Assembly: GCF_963677565.1 (NCBI RefSeq)
Contig: NZ_OY781981.1
Span: 1,860,001 to 1,924,000 of the forward strand
Direction of reading: 5' to 3'
DNA from: an uncultured Draconibacterium sp.
Lineage (GTDB): Bacteria; Bacteroidota; Bacteroidia; Bacteroidales; Prolixibacteraceae
Length of the DNA: 64,000 bases
Shown here: one piece after another, positions 60,029 through 64,000 of the stretch
Layout: the number at the start of each line of letters is the position of its first letter
Position numbering within the stretch: the stretch's first letter is position 1
The notes under the pieces: generated by a model
What the model was told of the DNA's origin: nothing
Databases searched by the model: none
The model's input: the letters and a program-made list of their open reading frames with translations, nothing else
Program-made: the position numbers and the translations under genes

Positions 60029-61660
60029 ATGTCAACTGTTGCCGAAGTTTTTGCACATACTTTAAAAGAAATTGGCGTACGCTATGTTTTTGGAGTGCCA
60101 AGTGGCAACATGATCGATTATGTAGAAGCTTTGCGATATGAACAAGGCATTGATTTTGTTTTGGTTGGGCACGAAACAACGGCTGCATTTATGGCCGGAG
60201 TTTGTGGCCGGCTTACGGGTGTTCCCGGTGTTTGTTTTGCCACGTTCGGGCCGGGGGCAACCAATTTAAGTACAGGAGTTGGTGGTGCTCAACTCGACCG
60301 GTTTCCCTTGCTGGCTTTTACCGATGAAATGCCCGATCATTTATTGACGCGCACCGTGCAAATGAACATCAATCATCAGCAACTTTTCTTTCCCATCACC
60401 AAATGGACAACGCGTCTGAATGAAAATAATGTTGAACAAATAATTTTAAAAGGAGCAGGAATTGCAACTGACGATTCGCCCGGTGCCGTTCATATTGGTA
60501 TTCCGTCCGGAATTGGAAGAGATCCTGTGCAGAAAGCGGAAGCAGAAGTGGATTATCTGCGATTGGAAAAGAAACGATGGTCGCCACTGGTCTCCGATCA
60601 GATTGCCAAAATTGAAAAGCTCCTAAAGAAAAGTAAAACGCCGGTATTAGCAGTTGGCTTATCGGCAGTACATGCAGAAGTTCGGGAACTACTCCTCCAT
60701 TTCGCAAAAAAATTTCAGGTGCCGGTGGTACTTACTCCAATGGCAAAAGGAATATTTCCTGAAGATCATCCGCTATACGCGGGAGTGCTTTTTCATGCTT
60801 TGTCAAACGAGGTGGCCAAAGTTTATTCGCTGGCCGATCTGGTGATTGGAATTGGTTACGATCCGGTGGAGTTTAATTACGAAGACTGGATGCCAGCTGT
60901 GCCACTAATAAATATCGACACTAAAAAGGCTGATGTGGAAACGGGGCAGATTCCGGAAGTATTTAATGTAGTTGGAGCAATTGACGTTGCTTTGAATGAG
61001 CTGCTAAAATTTGAAATGAATCCGAAAGATTGGGACCTAAAGTTTTTGGAAAAGAACAAAGAACAGCTATTCAATAAACTGACTCCAAAACCTGGTAGTT
61101 TTGGGCCACTTGCAGTAGTTGACGAATTACGGAATGAGATGCCCGATGAGGGAATTCTTACCGTTGATGTGGGGGCTCATTTGCACTTGGTTGGGCAACA
61201 GTGGCGAACGCCGCATCCTGATAAATTATTAATGACAAATGGCTGGTCGAGCATGGGGTTTGCCATTCCGGCGGCACTGGCCGCAAAACTCTGTAATCCT
61301 GATCTGCCCGTTGTTGCTTTAATGGGCGACGGTGGATTTTTGATGATGACCGGCGAGTTGGCAACAGCAAAAAGACTTAACCTGAACATTGTTTTTGTGG
61401 TGATATACGACGATAGTCTGTCGCTGATAAGTATTAAACAGGATAAGAAACATTTTGATACGCGCTATGGAACGGATTTAAATGTGCTCCATGGTGAGCC
61501 AACCAATCATTATTTTAGAGTTCCGGTTAATCGGGTAACAAACAACGATGAGTATAAACAGGCATTGGCAAAAGCTTTTTCTGCCGATGGGCCAATTGTT
61601 ATTGAGGCAGTGGTAAGCAATGATGAATATGATGAATTGGTGTTACAGCCAAATAAATAA
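60029..61660 (+). CDS. Thiamine-diphosphate-dependent enzyme, acetolactate synthase-like
   Basis: A 543-residue enzyme of the acetohydroxyacid synthase/benzoylformate decarboxylase superfamily with PYR, central and PP domains. The catalytic Glu49 is in GHETTAAFMAG and the PP motif is MGDGGFLMMTGELATAKRLN; where the motif usually ends in Asn-Asn this protein reads YDDSLSLI. There is no regulatory ilvN or other ilv gene nearby, so an anabolic acetolactate synthase is unlikely. A catabolic decarboxylase or a sulpho- or phosphonopyruvate decarboxylase is equally possible. Cofactor supply fits the two thiamine kinases of this window. Confidence 0.8.
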   Translation: MSTVAEVFAHTLKEIGVRYVFGVPSGNMIDYVEALRYEQGIDFVLVGHETTAAFMAGVCGRLTGVPGVCFATFGPGATNLSTGVGGAQLDRFPLLAFTDEMPDHLLTRTVQMNINHQQLFFPITKWTTRLNENNVEQIILKGAGIATDDSPGAVHIGIPSGIGRDPVQKAEAEVDYLRLEKKRWSPLVSDQIAKIEKLLKKSKTPVLAVGLSAVHAEVRELLLHFAKKFQVPVVLTPMAKGIFPEDHPLYAGVLFHALSNEVAKVYSLADLVIGIGYDPVEFNYEDWMPAVPLINIDTKKADVETGQIPEVFNVVGAIDVALNELLKFEMNPKDWDLKFLEKNKEQLFNKLTPKPGSFGPLAVVDELRNEMPDEGILTVDVGAHLHLVGQQWRTPHPDKLLMTNGWSSMGFAIPAALAAKLCNPDLPVVALMGDGGFLMMTGELATAKRLNLNIVFVVIYDDSLSLISIKQDKKHFDTRYGTDLNVLHGEPTNHYFRVPVNRVTNNDEYKQALAKAFSADGPIVIEAVVSNDEYDELVLQPNK

Positions 61661-61725
61661 ATTCTCATTATATTTATTCTTCAAACATAAACGAACCGGA
61701 TTTTCGAATTTCAGCTGAATAAAAA

Positions 61726-64000
61726 ATGAAAACCAACAAACAACTCCAATTAGCTTTTGATTTTGTACAATACACCGGGCAAAATATTTTTCTAACCGGG
61801 AAGGCCGGAACCGGAAAAACTACTTTCCTGAAAAGCCTGAAAGAGCGCTCGCCGAAACGAATGGTTGTGGTAGCGCCAACGGGTGTAGCTGCTATAAATG
61901 CTGCGGGAGTAACCATTCACTCTTTTTTCCAACTGTCGTTTGCGCCACAGGTGGGGCACGAGAGCAAACACAGCAGCGAACAGCGGTTTACCAAAGAAAA
62001 AATAAATATAATGCGAAGCCTTGATTTGTTGGTAATCGATGAGGTAAGTATGGTTCGCGCCGACATTTTAGATGCCATCGACCGTACGCTACGTCGCTTT
62101 AAAAACAAACGAAAGCCTTTTGGTGGTGCGCAAGTATTAATGATCGGCGATTTGCAACAGTTGGCACCGGTTGTAAAAAACGAAGAATGGGGATTGTTGC
62201 GTCGTGAATACGATACACCTTATTTTTTCAGCAGTAAAGCATTGCGCGAATTTCCACATGTAAGTATTGAGCTCACCGAAGTGTTTCGCCAGCAGGACGA
62301 AAAGTTTATTTCGATACTGAATAAAGTGCGCGAGAATAAACTGGATGAAGAGGCACGGCAGCTTCTGAATTCACGTCATATTCCGGATTTTGTTCCCAGT
62401 GACGAGGACGGTTACATAACACTTTGCACTCACAATGTTAGTGCGCAACGCATTAATGACTCAAAGCTGAATGCATTAACCGGGAGAAAGGAAGTTTTTA
62501 CTGCTTCGGTTGAGGGCAAATTTCCCGAGTATTCTTACCCGACTGATTTTAAGCTGGAATTGAAAGTTGGTGCCCAGGTGATGTTTGTTAAAAACGATTC
62601 CAATCCTGAGAAACGATTTTACAACGGAAAGATCGGGCAGGTGCAGTCAATTGATGAAGACCGCGTTTACGTCCTTTGTCCGGGTGAAGATGAGGAAATA
62701 GAAGTTGAGCCTCAAAACTGGGAAAACTACAAATATTCAATCGACAAAGAATCGGGTGAGATTCGCGAAGAAATGGAAGGTATGTTTACCCAGATTCCGG
62801 TGAAACTGGCGTGGGCAATTACCATTCATAAAAGTCAGGGATTAACCTTTGAGAAAGCAATTATTGATGCCGAAGCTTCTTTTGCTCATGGCCAGGTTTA
62901 TGTGGCGCTGAGTCGTTGTAAGTCGCTTGAAGGAATGGTACTTTCATCGCCGATTGCCGGTTGGAGTATTATCAACGATCAAAAAGTTAGTGGTTTTATT
63001 CGCGATGTGGAAGAAAACCAACCCGGCGAACCGGAATTAAATGCTGCAAAACTGGCTTTTCAAAAGGAGCAGTTAACAGAAATATTTCGCTTTTACCGCT
63101 CGGAAAACTTATTGCGTAACATTGCAAAGTTAGTGAACGAGAACAAAGGAAGTTTTCCGGAAGTTACCATCACGCAACTTGAAAAAATGCGCAACGGTCA
63201 TGATAATGAGATTGTGGCTGTGGCAGCAAAATTTCATATGCAAATTACGGATTTGTTGCGGCAACAGCCTGATGTGTATAATAACGAAATTTTGCAGGAA
63301 CGCATAAAAAAAGCGTCTGCCTATTTTGGCGAAAAGGTGCAGCATATTCTTGCCGATGGAATTAAAAAAGTAGATTTGGATGTTGATAATAAGGAGATAA
63401 AGCGACAACTGAAACGCTATGTGAACGACCTGAAAGATGATGTGCAATTAAAATTAACAGCTTTTGAATCCTGTCTTGAAGGATTTGATGTAAAACGTTT
63501 AATGGATTCGCGCGCCAAAACGTTGGTGAAACAGAGTAAGTCGTCAGGGAAACAAAAGGCAAAAGAAATTACCGACTTTGAAAATATTCCGAATCCCGAA
63601 TTGTTTGAGCAATTGCGTACCTACCGCACCGAAAAAGCCAGTGAGCTGGAGATTCCTCCTTTTATGATTTTCTCGCAAAAAGTGTTGTATGCGCTGGTCA
63701 CGTACCTGCCAACCGATGCTGCATCTTTAAAATTGATTAATGGCTTGGGGCCACGGAAAATTACGCAGTTTGGAGCTGATATTTCAGGCATAATTCAACA
63801 TTTCTGCAACGAAAACAATATTGAAAAGGGAGAGATTCCACTTCAGGAGGCGAAAAAGGAAAAGAAGGAAAAAGTGGATACAAAGCTGGTGAGTTTTGAA
63901 CTTTTTAACGCCGGGAAATCCATTGACGAAATTGCGAAAGAACGCGCACTTTCTGCAAATACTATCGAAGGTCATTTGGCGCATTACATAAAACTGGGCG
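61726..64000 (+). CDS. PIF1-like helicase with HRDC and helix-turn-helix domains (3' end outside window)
   Basis: An open frame from the ATG at 61726 to the window edge (758 residues visible). Walker A is TGKAGTGKTTF at 24-34, Walker B LLVIDEVSMV near 101-110, and helicase motifs GDLQQLAPV, ELTEVFRQQDEKFI and AITIHKSQGLTF follow, the PIF1/RecD-like superfamily 1B order. An HRDC-like segment (QLRTYRTEKASELEIPPFMIF) and a C-terminal helix-turn-helix (LVSFELFNAGKSIDEIAKER) follow. Bacteroidota carry such fused helicases; the role is presumed in replication-fork or recombination. The stop codon is not in the window. Confidence 0.88.
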   Translation, partial: MKTNKQLQLAFDFVQYTGQNIFLTGKAGTGKTTFLKSLKERSPKRMVVVAPTGVAAINAAGVTIHSFFQLSFAPQVGHESKHSSEQRFTKEKINIMRSLDLLVIDEVSMVRADILDAIDRTLRRFKNKRKPFGGAQVLMIGDLQQLAPVVKNEEWGLLRREYDTPYFFSSKALREFPHVSIELTEVFRQQDEKFISILNKVRENKLDEEARQLLNSRHIPDFVPSDEDGYITLCTHNVSAQRINDSKLNALTGRKEVFTASVEGKFPEYSYPTDFKLELKVGAQVMFVKNDSNPEKRFYNGKIGQVQSIDEDRVYVLCPGEDEEIEVEPQNWENYKYSIDKESGEIREEMEGMFTQIPVKLAWAITIHKSQGLTFEKAIIDAEASFAHGQVYVALSRCKSLEGMVLSSPIAGWSIINDQKVSGFIRDVEENQPGEPELNAAKLAFQKEQLTEIFRFYRSENLLRNIAKLVNENKGSFPEVTITQLEKMRNGHDNEIVAVAAKFHMQITDLLRQQPDVYNNEILQERIKKASAYFGEKVQHILADGIKKVDLDVDNKEIKRQLKRYVNDLKDDVQLKLTAFESCLEGFDVKRLMDSRAKTLVKQSKSSGKQKAKEITDFENIPNPELFEQLRTYRTEKASELEIPPFMIFSQKVLYALVTYLPTDAASLKLINGLGPRKITQFGADISGIIQHFCNENNIEKGEIPLQEAKKEKKEKVDTKLVSFELFNAGKSIDEIAKERALSANTIEGHLAHYIKLG

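Noticed and set aside
1..64000. tRNA, rRNA, tmRNA, riboswitch or prophage
   Set aside because: No cloverleaf with a GTTCGANTC arm, no conserved rRNA blocks and no thiamine-box-like leader ahead of thiN or thiL were found by eye; no integrase or structural phage gene is present.

Overview
The window is a stretch of chromosome from a member of the Bacteroidota, most likely of the Bacteroidales/Marinilabiliales type. The placement is inferred from several signs seen together: -33/-7 promoters of the TTTG-N19/20-TAnnTTTG kind ahead of rpmE, rimP and rplM, an almost complete lack of Shine-Dalgarno sequences, a fused LpxC-FabZ protein, a T9SS type A C-terminal domain, a zinc-free type B L31, a DUF3098 gene beside ftsX, and PorV/PorQ-type outer-membrane proteins. 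I see no phage, transposase, rRNA, tRNA or CRISPR. Most of the window is housekeeping DNA; the unexplained structure lies between the genes.

Layout. 1-5.8 kb: an edge-cut polysaccharide flippase (-), an AlkD-like HEAT protein, a BI-1/YccA membrane protein, a tandem pair of YghO/BcerS-like acyltransferases, and rpmE. 5.8-8.8 kb: a palindromic element, then lon. 8.8-17.3 kb: thiN, a MIP18/SufT-like gene, sufE, rubrerythrin (opposite strand), sufBCDS and thiL. 17.4-22.0 kb: a lipid A operon (HD hydrolase, lpxD, lpxC-fabZ, lpxA). 22.1-26.9 kb: rimP-nusA-infB. 27.0-33.7 kb: a DUF3352/propeller protein, then ftsX-DUF3098-uppP-truB-queA (-). 34.0-36.7 kb: rplM-rpsI-rpsB-tsf. 36.8-40.1 kb: a T9SS-secreted protein, two tiny single-span membrane proteins and an unknown helical protein. 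40.3-49.3 kb: lysS, recJ, a HAD phosphatase, a PlsC-type acyltransferase, a helix-hairpin-helix barrel protein, a PorQ-like protein and purE. 49.3-54.0 kb: hpt, adk, obgE, PAP2 and a membrane-anchored MutS homologue. 54.1-54.4 kb: a 21-bp-periodic GCGAG/CTCGC array. 54.7-64 kb: parE, parC, aroK, a ThDP enzyme and an edge-cut PIF1-like helicase.

How the parts fit. The translation genes form compact operons, several with a conspicuous stem-loop in the leader (rpmE, rimP, rplM, rpsB) that lacks a U-tract and so looks regulatory. The SUF genes, rubrerythrin and the two thiamine kinases form an iron-sulphur/oxidative-stress/cofactor neighbourhood. The lpx genes, UppP, FtsX, flippase, PAP2 and acyltransferases serve the envelope. 

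Most unusual items: the phased array at 54143-54349 (six GCGAG cores, a perfect dyad, then five inverted cores, nearly all spaced exactly 21 bp); the 14-bp-stem leader of parE; the inverted-repeat-bounded element at 5803-6055 ahead of lon; and the two 28-29-residue membrane proteins in the otherwise gene-free stretch at 38.6-39.65 kb.
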